NCBI GenBank assembly: GCA_029946045.1
Contig: JAQSDS010000415.1
Span: 1 to 8,376 of the forward strand
Source: Rhodoferax sp.
GTDB lineage: Bacteria > Pseudomonadota > Gammaproteobacteria > Burkholderiales > Burkholderiaceae_C
Direction: 5' to 3'
DNA length: 8,376 nucleotides
Shown here: one piece after another, positions 1 through 6,267 of the stretch
Layout of the letters: every line of letters begins with the position of its first letter
How positions within the stretch are numbered: position 1 is the first letter of the stretch
The notes under the pieces: model-generated
Database searches by the model: none
The model's input: only the letters and a program-made list of their open reading frames with translations
What the model was told of the DNA's origin: nothing
Translations under genes and position numbers: made by a program

Positions 1-1417
1 CGACATCTATGGTTTCCGCGTCATCGTGCCCGGCCTCATTGATTGCTACACCGCGCTGGGCCTGTTGCACCAGCTCTACAAACCCGTGCCCGGCAAGTTC
101 AAGGACCATATCGCGATCAGCAAGATCAATGGCTACCAGTCGCTGCACACCACACTGGTCGGGCCATCAAGCATCAATGTCGAATTTCAGGTGCGCACCG
201 AAGCCATGCATCTGGTGGCTGAAACCGGTGTCGCCGCGCATTGGCTGTACAAGGAAAGTCCCAACGAATCCAACGCCAATCCCGACCGCCTGGGGTCGAA
301 ATGGTTGCAGTCCCTGCTGGATATTGGCGATGAAACGCATGACGCTGCCGAGTTTTGGGAGCATGTCAAGGTCGACCTGTTCCCCGATGCGGTGTATGTG
401 TTCACCCCTAAAAGCCGCATCATGGCGATGCCGCGCGGTGCCACGGTGGTCGACTTTGCCTACGCCATTCACAGCAGTGTGGGTGACCAGGCGGTGGCGG
501 CCAGGGTCAACAACGAGCAGGTTCCGTTGCGCACCGAGGTGCATAACGGGGATGTGATCGAGGTCATCACCGACCCGGGCTCTTACCCCAATCCGGCCTG
601 GTTGGGCTTTGTGCGCACGGCCCGGGCGCGCTCCAAAATCCGCCAGCATTTGCGCTCACTGGCGCAGGATGATTCACAAAACCTGGGTGAAAAAATGCTG
701 GCGCAAGCCTTGCGTGCCGAAGGTATTGACTACCTGCCGCAGGAGCAAGAGCAGGGGCCGATGGCCGATGTCTGGGACAAGCTGCTGCGTTTCAGTGGCA
801 ATCGCAACCGTTCCGATTTGCTGGTTGAAATCGGCCTGGGCCGGCGCATTGCCAGCATTGTCGCCAAGCGCCTGGCCAAGTTGCTGTCAGATGTTGGCCA
901 AAAGCCCAACCCGCTGTTGCTCACGCGTGAGCGTTTTACCGCCGGCGAGACGCTGGCCCAGGGCTGCGTGACCATTGACGGCAGCGAGAACACCTCGGTT
1001 CGTTTTGCCACCTGCTGTCGACCCATTCCTGGCGATGCCATCGTTGGCTACCTGGGTCGCGGCGAGGGTCTGACCATTCACGACAGCGATTGTCCGGTGG
1101 CCGTCAAACTCAGGAACAAGGACAGTGAGCGCTTCATGGTGGTGGAGTGGTCGGATGAACCCGTGCGTGCCTTCGAGACTGCCATTGTGGTCACGGTCAA
1201 CAATGCCAAAGGCGTGCTTGCCAAAGTGGCCGCAGCGCTGGCCGCTGCCGAGGTCGACATCAGCCAGGTCACGATGGCCGACGAGTCACCACAGGGCGCC
1301 ATTGACATGAAGTTCATCATTGCCGTGCGCGATGTGCATCAGCTCGACAACGCGCTGCGCAACTTGCGCCATACGCCTGTGGTGCTGAAGGCGCAAAGAA
1401 GCAAAAATCACAACTGA
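1..1417 (+). CDS. spoT: Bifunctional (p)ppGpp synthetase/hydrolase SpoT (RelA/SpoT family), C-terminal part
   Basis: This is a long RelA/SpoT-family enzyme that makes and degrades the stringent-response alarmone (p)ppGpp in the cytoplasm. The reading frame enters at base 2 with DIYGFRVIV, a synthetase-domain motif, so the N-terminal HD hydrolase domain lies upstream; 471 residues are visible. In order one sees the rest of the synthetase domain (NGYQSLHTT and EFQVRT, the latter holding the catalytic Glu, about 182-199), a TGS domain (about 374-560), a helical region, the conserved CCRPIPGD segment (Cys pair 1013-1018) and a C-terminal ACT domain (about 1167-1400). The wording of the CC region (IVGYLGRGEGLTIHDSDC) and DSERFMVVEWSDE are more like betaproteobacterial SpoT than RelA; that assignment is from memory. 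Whether hydrolase residues are intact cannot be judged here. It ends in TGA at 1415-1417, overlapping the end of the convergent antiporter gene. Confidence 0.93.
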   Translation, partial: DIYGFRVIVPGLIDCYTALGLLHQLYKPVPGKFKDHIAISKINGYQSLHTTLVGPSSINVEFQVRTEAMHLVAETGVAAHWLYKESPNESNANPDRLGSKWLQSLLDIGDETHDAAEFWEHVKVDLFPDAVYVFTPKSRIMAMPRGATVVDFAYAIHSSVGDQAVAARVNNEQVPLRTEVHNGDVIEVITDPGSYPNPAWLGFVRTARARSKIRQHLRSLAQDDSQNLGEKMLAQALRAEGIDYLPQEQEQGPMADVWDKLLRFSGNRNRSDLLVEIGLGRRIASIVAKRLAKLLSDVGQKPNPLLLTRERFTAGETLAQGCVTIDGSENTSVRFATCCRPIPGDAIVGYLGRGEGLTIHDSDCPVAVKLRNKDSERFMVVEWSDEPVRAFETAIVVTVNNAKGVLAKVAAALAAAEVDISQVTMADESPQGAIDMKFIIAVRDVHQLDNALRNLRHTPVVLKAQRSKNHN

Positions 1418-2754
1418 TCGGGCGGCGGCGGGGTGTCTGGATGTTTTTTAGGCAAGGGCTGGTGGTAGCGCCAAAAGCGTCCAAGCAAGGGCTTGACGCT
1501 GGTGCCATGCACAAAGATGGACAAGGTGACCACGATCAGCGTCAACTGCATCAGTTCCAGTGCCAGACTTTCAGGCAGGCCATGCTGGATGGCATACATC
1601 AGGTAGTAAAGGGAGCCAATGCCACGCACGCCAAACCAGGCGACCAGGCTGCGAATGGTCCAGGGCGTGCGGCTGCCCAGCAGGCCCGCCATGACGCTGA
1701 TGGGGCGCACGATGGCAAAGACAAACCCTGCCAGCGCCACGGCGCGCCAGCTCCAGGAATCAAGAAACAGCGAGCCACCGAGCAGCAGCACCAGCACCAT
1801 TTCCGAGAGCCGTTCCAGGTGCTCCTTGAAGACCAGCGCTTGCGCACTGATGGTCGTGGCTGCGACCTGTGGCTCCGTGGTGTGTGTTGCTGCTTCAGTC
1901 CCCTGGCCAGGCACTTGAGCCGGGACTTGTGCTTGTGCGTTGAGCTGCCTGACTTCAGTCTGCCGCAGGGCCACGGCGGCAAAAAAGACCGCCAGAAAGC
2001 CCCAGGCATCCACCATCACACTCAAACCATAGACCACGCCGATCAGCCCCAGCCCGAGAAAATCGTTCATGAGTGTCTCGCTCGGTGCCAGTTGGCGCAA
2101 TTTGCGACCCCCGAGCGCCAGTGCCACGCCAGCTGCGACCCCGATGGCAATGCCCGCTGCTGTGGCCCAAAGCACATCGACCAGTACCCAGCGCAGGCCG
2201 GACTCGCCCAGCTCGTGCAGCCCGAGCAAGCCCAGTCCCAGCATCACAAACGGAAAAGCGCTGCCGTCGTTCATGCCGGCTTCGCAGGTCAGGGTGAAGC
2301 GTAGCTGGTCGCGATCGCCCGGATGGCGGGTCTGCACATCGGTTGCCAACACCGGGTCGGTCGGCGACAGAATGGCCCCCAGCAAGATGCCCGCACCCAG
2401 TGGCAAGCCCAGGGCGTAAAAGGCAAAGGCAGCAATCAGGCCGACGCTGGCTACCATCGACACCGAAGCCAGCAAAATCGGCGCGCGCCAGCGGGCGAGG
2501 CTGACCGGTACCGGCATCTTGACACCGGCTGAAAACAGTGAGATCAGCACCACGACTTCGGTCATCATCTCCAGCAGCGCAGACTGCTTGAGCGGATTGA
2601 AGTGAAAGAAGTTGATTGCCGTCGGGCCGACCAGCAGTCCCACGGCCAGATAGACAATGGCTGGCGTCACGGGCAGGTTTTTGAGCAGGGACGCGGTTAA
2701 TCCCCGGGTCAGCAACAGACCACCGACCAGTAAAAACCACAGGGCGTTGGTCAT
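1408..2754 (-). CDS. CPA1/NhaP-type cation:proton antiporter
   Basis: A 448-residue inner-membrane protein of the monovalent cation:proton antiporter-1 type, expected to exchange Na+ or K+ for H+. It is almost entirely hydrophobic with about a dozen likely membrane segments. Two signature motifs are visible: LSPTDPVLATD (Thr132-Asp133-Pro134) and EAGMNDGSAFPFV (Asn162-Asp163). The ND pair is the ion-binding signature of electroneutral NhaP-type exchangers. A later RPISV and the GVRGIGSLYYL motif near the C-terminus also fit. A polar, Gln/Ala/Thr-rich loop of about 50 residues interrupts the membrane part around residues 285-335, and the tail is Pro-rich (about the last 20 residues). I chose ATG at 2754 because MTNALWFLLVGG begins the first membrane helix; the frame is open upstream to 2862 but that extension is polar and unlike the family. 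No good Shine-Dalgarno is visible. Substrate ion cannot be told from sequence. Confidence 0.88.
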   Translation of the reverse strand: MTNALWFLLVGGLLLTRGLTASLLKNLPVTPAIVYLAVGLLVGPTAINFFHFNPLKQSALLEMMTEVVVLISLFSAGVKMPVPVSLARWRAPILLASVSMVASVGLIAAFAFYALGLPLGAGILLGAILSPTDPVLATDVQTRHPGDRDQLRFTLTCEAGMNDGSAFPFVMLGLGLLGLHELGESGLRWVLVDVLWATAAGIAIGVAAGVALALGGRKLRQLAPSETLMNDFLGLGLIGVVYGLSVMVDAWGFLAVFFAAVALRQTEVRQLNAQAQVPAQVPGQGTEAATHTTEPQVAATTISAQALVFKEHLERLSEMVLVLLLGGSLFLDSWSWRAVALAGFVFAIVRPISVMAGLLGSRTPWTIRSLVAWFGVRGIGSLYYLMYAIQHGLPESLALELMQLTLIVVTLSIFVHGTSVKPLLGRFWRYHQPLPKKHPDTPPPPDQL

Positions 2755-2778
2755 GATGTTGGTTGGTGAATTGGCACC

Positions 2779-2791
2779 AGCTACTGTAGCT
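2779..2791. repeat. Extragenic palindrome AGCTAC-T-GTAGCT between divergent genes
   Basis: A perfect 6-1-6 inverted repeat lies in the 152-bp gap between the divergent antiporter and TerC-type genes. It could be an operator shared by both, or the remains of a dispersed extragenic repeat of a kind common in Comamonadaceae. A weak promoter-like pair TTGGCA (2771-2776) and CAAATT (2794-2799), spaced 17 bp, brackets it in the TerC direction. I see no sequence supporting a yybP-ykoY manganese riboswitch in this gap. Confidence 0.35.
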
Positions 2792-2906
2792 CTCAAATTG
2801 CTCCTCGGTCTGTGCGCCAGGCAACTCTTGGCCTTGTCCATCGCAACGGGTGGCGGCCACATGTTGCAGATTGGGTAAGATCAGCCGCTCACAACCGAGT
2901 TTCTTC

Positions 2907-3632
2907 ATGCCTGACATCAGCTCCTCCCTGTTCTGGATCGCCGTGCTCCAGATCATCGCCATCGACATCATGCTCGGTGGCGACAACGCCGTGGTCATTG
3001 CCCTGGCCTGCCGCAAATTGCCGCCTGAACAACGCAACAAAGGCATCTTCTGGGGCGTGATTGGTGCCATCGGCCTGCGCGTGGTGATGATCTTTTTTGC
3101 GTTGCAACTGCTGGCCCTGCCTTACCTCAAAATTGTGGGTGCGCTGCTCTTGCTATGGATTGGCGTCAAGCTGCTGCTGCCCGAAAGCGACGACGAGCAC
3201 GAAGGCATTGACGGCGGTACCACCCTGATGGCGGCCATCAAGACCATTGTGGTGGCCGATGCCGTCATGAGCCTGGACAACGTCATTGCCGTGGCCGGCG
3301 CATCGCATGGCTCCATGGTGCTGGTCACCTTCGGCATTCTGGTGTCGATCCCGATTGTGGTTTGGGGCAGCAAGTTGGTGCTGACCCTGATGGACCGCCT
3401 CCCCGTGGTCATCACCCTGGGTGCGGCACTGCTGGGCTGGATTGCTGGCGGCATGCTGCTCACCGACCCGGCCATGCCGCCAGCGGTAGCTGCGAGCGTT
3501 CCTTACGCCAGCCAGATCTTCGCCGCCACCGGTGCCTTGCTGGTGGTGTTGGTGGGCAAGTGGCTGGGCAGCCGGCGCAAGCCGGCCAAGGCCGTGGAAC
3601 TGTCGTCCGAGTCCGTCAACCCGAAAAACTGA
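2907..3632 (+). CDS. TerC/YjbE-family integral membrane protein, putative Mn2+ (metal) exporter
   Basis: A 241-residue polytopic membrane protein of the TerC superfamily, closest to the YjbE group. TerC-type proteins in other bacteria have been linked to manganese export and metalation of secreted enzymes; a metal-transport role here is inferred from family. The protein has two acidic intramembrane repeats typical of the family: IDIMLGGDNAVVIAL (Asp20, Asp26, Asn27) and VVADAVMSLDNVIAVAG (Asp118, Asp124, Asn125), in two similar halves joined by an acidic, Asp/Glu/His-rich linker (about residues 92-104) that may bind metal. About seven membrane segments can be drawn. The C-terminus is basic and then polar. 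ATG at 2907 starts MPDISSSLFW directly before the first helix; an in-frame extension back to 2850 looks non-family. The next gene begins 11 bp after the stop, so the two are probably co-transcribed. Confidence 0.88.
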   Translation: MPDISSSLFWIAVLQIIAIDIMLGGDNAVVIALACRKLPPEQRNKGIFWGVIGAIGLRVVMIFFALQLLALPYLKIVGALLLLWIGVKLLLPESDDEHEGIDGGTTLMAAIKTIVVADAVMSLDNVIAVAGASHGSMVLVTFGILVSIPIVVWGSKLVLTLMDRLPVVITLGAALLGWIAGGMLLTDPAMPPAVAASVPYASQIFAATGALLVVLVGKWLGSRRKPAKAVELSSESVNPKN

Positions 3633-3643
3633 GGAGCGCCGCA

Positions 3644-4072
3644 ATGAACACATCCTGGCTGATTGCCGTCGACGGCTCGGTGCCGTCGCTCAAAGTCATT
3701 GACTACATTCTCACTGAGGCCGCGAGCCGGGTGACACCGCCGCAACTGCTGCTGGTCAATGTACAAGCGCCGTTGTCAAGCGACATCACCCGCTTTATCG
3801 ACGAAAAGGTCGTTGCAGATTTTCATCGCGAAGCGGGCGAAGCGGCGCTGGCCCAAGCCCGGCAAAAGCTGGACGCCGCCGGCCTGGCCTACTCAGCCCA
3901 CATCATGATCGGGGAGGCAGCCCCGACTCTGGTCGAGATGGCCAAGGACAAAGGCTGCAACCTGATTGTCATGGGCGCCCACGGCTTTGGCAGCGTGGTG
4001 GGCCTGTTCATGGGCTCGGTCACCACCAAGGTGATTCAGCTGTCCACGGTGCCGGTGCTGGTGGTGAAGTAG
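3644..4072 (+). CDS. Universal stress protein, UspA family
   Basis: A 142-residue cytoplasmic protein with a single Usp (Rossmann-like) domain, the normal length for the family. It begins with SWLIAVDGS, the first beta strand and nucleotide-contacting Asp, and ends with the ATP-binding signature G-A-H-G followed by nine residues and G-S (GAHGFGSVVGLFMGS, about residues 112-126), then the usual closing strand VPVLVVK. Presence of the full Gly signature suggests an ATP-binding Usp rather than the non-binding UspA type. The start ATG has a strong Shine-Dalgarno GAGGAG at 3631-3636 that overlaps the stop codon of the TerC-type gene, arguing for an operon with coupled translation. The partner or stress it responds to cannot be read from sequence; pairing with a metal/membrane protein and nearby antiporter suggests ion or envelope stress (inference). 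Confidence 0.92.
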   Translation: MNTSWLIAVDGSVPSLKVIDYILTEAASRVTPPQLLLVNVQAPLSSDITRFIDEKVVADFHREAGEAALAQARQKLDAAGLAYSAHIMIGEAAPTLVEMAKDKGCNLIVMGAHGFGSVVGLFMGSVTTKVIQLSTVPVLVVK

Positions 4073-4111
4073 GGCCTGCGGCTGCTTGTCAACCATCTGA
4101 ACCGCAAGACC

Positions 4112-4576
4112 ATGCAACGTTTGCTTTCTATCTGGCGCAAGGCGTGGGTCTGCTTGATCCCGCTGATCATGATGATCGGCGCCTGTACCACCCAACCCGT
4201 CGAAGCACCGCGCCCCGTGCCGTCGCCTTTGCCTGGCGCGGGACTGGAAAAACACCGTGTGGCCTTGGGGGCTGGCGTCAGCGTTGATTACCAGATTGAG
4301 CGCAAAATTTCCTCAATCAACGCAACGAGCTGCTACGCCTTTGTGTCCGGCACGCTGAACAATGATTCAAACCAGACCTTGAGCCGGCGCACGGTCATTG
4401 ACTTCAACTTCTTCAGCGGCGGCAAACAGGTCTTCCGCGACTTGACTTCGCCTGTTTCGGACGTGCCCCCTGGCCTGCGTGTCATGTTTGAAATGGTGGT
4501 GTCACCGGTGCACCGGGACGGCTGCATCAACTACGACCGAGTCGATGTACTGCTACGCAAAGTTGCCTTCAATTGA
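4112..4576 (+). CDS. Putative lipoprotein of unknown function
   Basis: A 154-residue protein with a lipoprotein signal peptide: a basic N-terminus (Arg3, Arg9, Lys10), a hydrophobic stretch (residues 11-22) and the lipobox Ile22-Gly23-Ala24-Cys25 followed by Thr-Thr. The residue after Cys is not Asp, so outer-membrane sorting is expected. After a Pro-rich spacer (about 29-45) comes a region of about 100 residues whose pattern (VSGTLNNDSNQTL, then FNFFSGGKQV, then VPPGLRVMFEM) resembles FxLYD-like beta-sandwich domains of secreted proteins; this similarity is inferred by eye. Two Cys in the mature part (in SCYAF and DGCINY) might form a disulphide. It lies 39 bp after the universal stress gene on the same strand, but I see no clear ribosome-binding site before ATG 4112. 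No function is assigned. Confidence 0.75.
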   Translation: MQRLLSIWRKAWVCLIPLIMMIGACTTQPVEAPRPVPSPLPGAGLEKHRVALGAGVSVDYQIERKISSINATSCYAFVSGTLNNDSNQTLSRRTVIDFNFFSGGKQVFRDLTSPVSDVPPGLRVMFEMVVSPVHRDGCINYDRVDVLLRKVAFN

Positions 4577-4611
4577 GCGGGCTAACTTGAAATTCGTGGC
4601 GCTGACACCAC

Positions 4612-4652
4612 CGTTGCAACGATAAAGTTGCCACAATTGAAATTGTGTCGTT
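4612..4652. repeat. Adjacent palindromes before the 4645 ORF (operator- or end-like)
   Basis: Two perfect inverted repeats sit side by side: CGTTGCAACG (4612-4621) and CACAATT-GA-AATTGTG (4632-4647). Outer arms AACGA (4619-4623) and TCGTT (4648-4652) extend the second into a larger hairpin with a nine-base bulge on one side. The second palindrome covers the putative GTG start of the following ORF. It could be a repressor operator, an RNA hairpin, or the end of a mobile element. What it does is unknown. Confidence 0.5.
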
Positions 4653-4923
4653 CCAGGATGCCGGTGCAGTAAAGTACCCGAAAAAGAAGTTACCTTGGGC
4701 GCGCCCGATGCTTGACCATGTGTCAGACCCAAATATCTTGCACTGGGACCATGAAGAGGGCGACAAGACGATCAACACTTATGTGTGGCTTCAAAAATTT
4801 GACTTTGTTGTCATTCTGAAACGCATGCCAGACATGAGCCGACGCTTGATTACGTCGTTTTATGTTGACTACAGCAACAAGCGCCGTGATCTGAAACGCA
4901 AATATGACCATCGGTTGCCATAG
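4645..4923 (+). CDS. Hypothetical 92-aa protein, resembles C-terminus of phage/toxin nuclease-like (PBECR-type) proteins; possibly a fragment
   Basis: A 92-residue basic ORF from GTG 4645; the frame is actually open from 4606, so the true start is uncertain and no Shine-Dalgarno is seen. The composition is clearly protein-like: WARPMLDHVSDPNILHWDH, then NTYVWLQKFDFVVILK, then RRLITSFYVDYSNKRRDLKRKY. A central strand pair followed by an LITSFYVD strand and a basic C-terminal helix ending in KYDHR resembles the ends of Barnase/EndoU/ColicinE5/RelE-like (PBECR) nuclease domains of phage and polymorphic toxins. That resemblance is a pattern judgement, not a search result. Because such domains normally sit at the C-terminus of longer proteins, this may be a truncated remnant. 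The local sequence is more AT-rich than the flanking genes, which suits acquired DNA. A hairpin terminator follows 20 bp after the stop. No immunity gene is obvious. Confidence 0.45.
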   Translation: MSFQDAGAVKYPKKKLPWARPMLDHVSDPNILHWDHEEGDKTINTYVWLQKFDFVVILKRMPDMSRRLITSFYVDYSNKRRDLKRKYDHRLP

Positions 4924-4932
4924 ACGCACGCA

Positions 4933-4973
4933 CAAAAAAGAAAGCCAGCGTAAACGCTGGCTCAACTCCTTTT
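4933..4973. terminator. Intrinsic terminator, probably bidirectional
   Basis: A perfect 8-bp stem AGCCAGCG (4943-4950) / CGCTGGCT (4955-4962) with loop TAAA lies 20 bp after the stop of the 92-aa ORF. On the plus strand the tail is a short, interrupted T run (CTCCTTTT). On the minus strand the tail would be TTTCTTTTTT, complementary to the A-rich 4933-4942, which is stronger. A second small hairpin TTTACC-GTT-GGTAAA (4971-4985) followed by a six-T run at 4996-5001 may help on the plus strand. Confidence 0.7.
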
Positions 4974-5112
4974 ACCGTTGGTAAATAAGTTAGACGTTTT
5001 TTACACAGATCAGGCAAAAAAATGCAGGCCCCAAGTTCGAGTGTCCTATCCATTCGGGCTGCCAGTGTGGCCATCGGCCTCTACAAACCTTGCGCTTGCC
5101 TGCGGCCTTGAT

Positions 5113-5140
5113 TTTACTCGACATAGGCCTTGTGTATACT
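5113..5140 (+). promoter_or_regulatory. Sigma70-type promoter of the BRO-N gene
   Basis: The -10 element TATACT (5135-5140) matches the consensus at five of six positions, and a -35 element TTTACT (5113-5118; four of six) lies 16 bp upstream. The start of transcription would be near 5147, about 27 bases before the TTG start codon. The LexA box begins inside the -10 hexamer, so repressor binding would block polymerase directly. Confidence 0.6.
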
Positions 5141-5156
5141 GTATGAAATAACAGTT
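5137..5156 (+). promoter_or_regulatory. LexA (SOS) box
   Basis: The sequence contains CTGT (5139-5142), exactly eight bases, then ACAG (5151-5154), the canonical LexA operator pattern of Escherichia coli and many beta/gammaproteobacteria. The flanks also fit: TA before CTGT, an AT-rich centre (ATGAAATA), and TT after ACAG. It overlaps the -10 hexamer and the predicted transcription start, the classic position for LexA repression, so the downstream gene should be induced by DNA damage. Confidence 0.82.
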
Positions 5157-5160
5157 ATTC

Positions 5161-5167
5161 GGAGGAG
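5161..5167 (+). promoter_or_regulatory. Ribosome-binding site that fixes a TTG start
   Basis: GGAGGAG lies six bases before TTG at 5174-5176 and is among the strongest Shine-Dalgarno sequences in the window. It decides the start of the BRO-N gene, since no ATG lies in a suitable place. Confidence 0.75.
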
Positions 5168-5173
5168 CACCGT

Positions 5174-6104
5174 TTGCAAACCCCCCATCTTCATACCGAA
5201 CCTGCAAACCACATCGCGGTTTTTCAAGAGACCACCATCCGTCGTGTCTGGCACAACGAGGAATGGTGGTTTGCCATTGTGGATGTGGTGGCGGTGTTGA
5301 CCGATTCAGTGCAGCCAGAGGGCTATGTCAAAGACCTGCGCCGCCGTGACCCCGAACTGGCCAAAGGGTGGGGGCAAATTGCCACCCCCCTTCGACTTGA
5401 GACTGCTGGCGGTGCACAACGAGTGAACTGCGCCAACACCGAAGGCCTGTTCCGCATCATCCAGTCTATTCCTTCACCCAAGGCCGAGCCCTTCAAACGC
5501 TGGCTGGCGCAAGTGGGTTACGAGCGGGTGCAAGAGATTGAAAACCCCGAGCTGGCCAGCGCCCGCGCCCGTGCGCTGTACCCAGGCCAAGGGCTACCCG
5601 CAAGCGTGGATTGAAAAACGGCTGCGCTCCATCAGTGTGCGGGGGGAGCTAACCGACGAGTGGAAGGCGCGTGGCGTGGCCGAGGGCAAAGAGTATTCCA
5701 TCCTGACCGCTGAAATCGCTCGCGCCACCTTTGGCGTGACGCCCACCGAGCACAGCCAACTCAAAAGCTTGGACCGGGTGAAAACAGGCAACAACCTGCG
5801 CGACCACATGACCGATCTGGAGCTGATCTTCACCATGCTGGGCGAAGCCAGCACCACAGAGATTGCTCGCCGCAGCGATGCCATGGGCTTTGATGAAAAC
5901 CGCACCTCTGCCAAGGAAGGTGGGAAAATCGCCGGCAATGCGCGTAAAGCGCTGGAGGCCAAAACCGGCAATAAGGTATTGAACCGAGCCAACTACCTGC
6001 CAGCACCAAGTACCCCGGATTTACTGGACGATGCCGTGCCAATGGCGCTTGGCAAGCCCACAGCACGTGCGCGGGTGAAGACATCGAAAGACAAGAAAAA
6101 ATAA
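5174..6104 (+). pseudogene. SOS-controlled BRO-N family protein (phage antirepressor/DinD-like), split by a frameshift
   Basis: Read across one frameshift, this gene encodes about 309 residues. The first part (residues about 12-115) is a BRO-N domain: IRRVWHNEEWWFAIVDVVAVL, then YVKDLRRRDPELAKGWGQI, NTEGLFRIIQSIPSPKAEPF and WLAQVGYERVQE, as in prophage antirepressors. The second part (ARATFGVTP, LRDHMTDLELIFTMLGEAST, EIARRSDAMGF, GGKIAGNARKALE, NYLPAP) matches the C-terminal region of chromosomal BRO-N proteins, some annotated as DNA-damage-inducible. The 5' frame runs 5174-5614 (146 aa, ending soon after the break); the 3' frame continues to TAA 6102-6104. Removing one C of the CCC at 5581-5583 joins them as ALYQAKGYPQAW, which reads as the intact family sequence. 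It could be a real mutation, a sequencing or assembly error, or (less likely) recoding. The 5' product keeps the entire BRO-N domain and could still act. The promoter carries a LexA box; the protein's role is unknown. Confidence 0.8.
5579..5585 (+). other. Frameshift site (one extra base in CCC)
   Basis: In the upstream frame the codons are TAC (5579-5581) CCA GGC; in the downstream frame they are CAG (5583-5585) GCC AAG GGC. Skipping one C restores the conserved run. The site is a short C3 run with no obvious slippery heptamer or rare in-frame stop at the junction, so a simple one-base insertion is the most economical explanation. Confidence 0.75.
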
Positions 6105-6130
6105 AAATCACTCCACGCCCTGTGGCAAAA

Positions 6131-6262
6131 CTACTCCACCGTGACGGAATAGGTTTGCTCGGTCGCCGAGTTTACCGAACACATCAGCGGCTTTTTTCCG
6201 GCACACCCTCCGCCATCGTTCTCAGAGGGTTCCTGTGACATCAACGGATTGCTGCAGGGCAT
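6131..6262 (-). other. Small 43-aa ORF ending like GlmS (SVTVE), doubtful
   Basis: An ATG-initiated frame begins six bases past the stop of the SpoIIAA-like gene, with GAGG just before it, and ends SVTVE-stop. These are the same last five residues as GlmS at 7338-7352, and the DNA of the last 15 bases is alike (GTCACGGTGGAG here, GTCACCGTCGAG in glmS). Further upstream ACCGAG and AACCT also match with gaps. It may be a tiny gene, or a decayed duplicate of a glmS 3' end. I see no domain in it. Confidence 0.22.
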
Positions 6263-6267
6263 CTGCC

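Noticed and set aside
1441..2304. Long plus-strand open frame (287 aa) opposite the antiporter gene
   Set aside because: It is rich in Gln, His and Pro with no domain, and is explained as the mirror of GC-rich codons of the clearly recognisable antiporter on the other strand.
2755..2906. yybP-ykoY manganese riboswitch before the TerC/YjbE gene
   Set aside because: These often control such genes, but the conserved loop sequences and stems are not present.
1955..3070. 371-aa minus-strand frame spanning the antiporter N-terminus and the divergent gap
   Set aside because: It is a shifted frame of the antiporter and overlaps the TerC-type gene; it lacks hydrophobic or family pattern.
5031..5064. 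tRNA-like 3' end (GTTCGAGT ... GGGCTGCCA), possible attachment site
   Set aside because: The flanking bases cannot form a T-arm stem and no cloverleaf can be drawn upstream.
4850..5074. Minus-strand 74-aa frame across the terminator and intergenic region
   Set aside because: It reads through the hairpin, has no ribosome-binding site and no protein-like pattern.
5579..5590. Programmed +1 ribosomal frameshift in the BRO-N gene
   Set aside because: No slippery codon with in-frame stop, no obvious stimulatory structure; a simple insertion in CCC is more likely.
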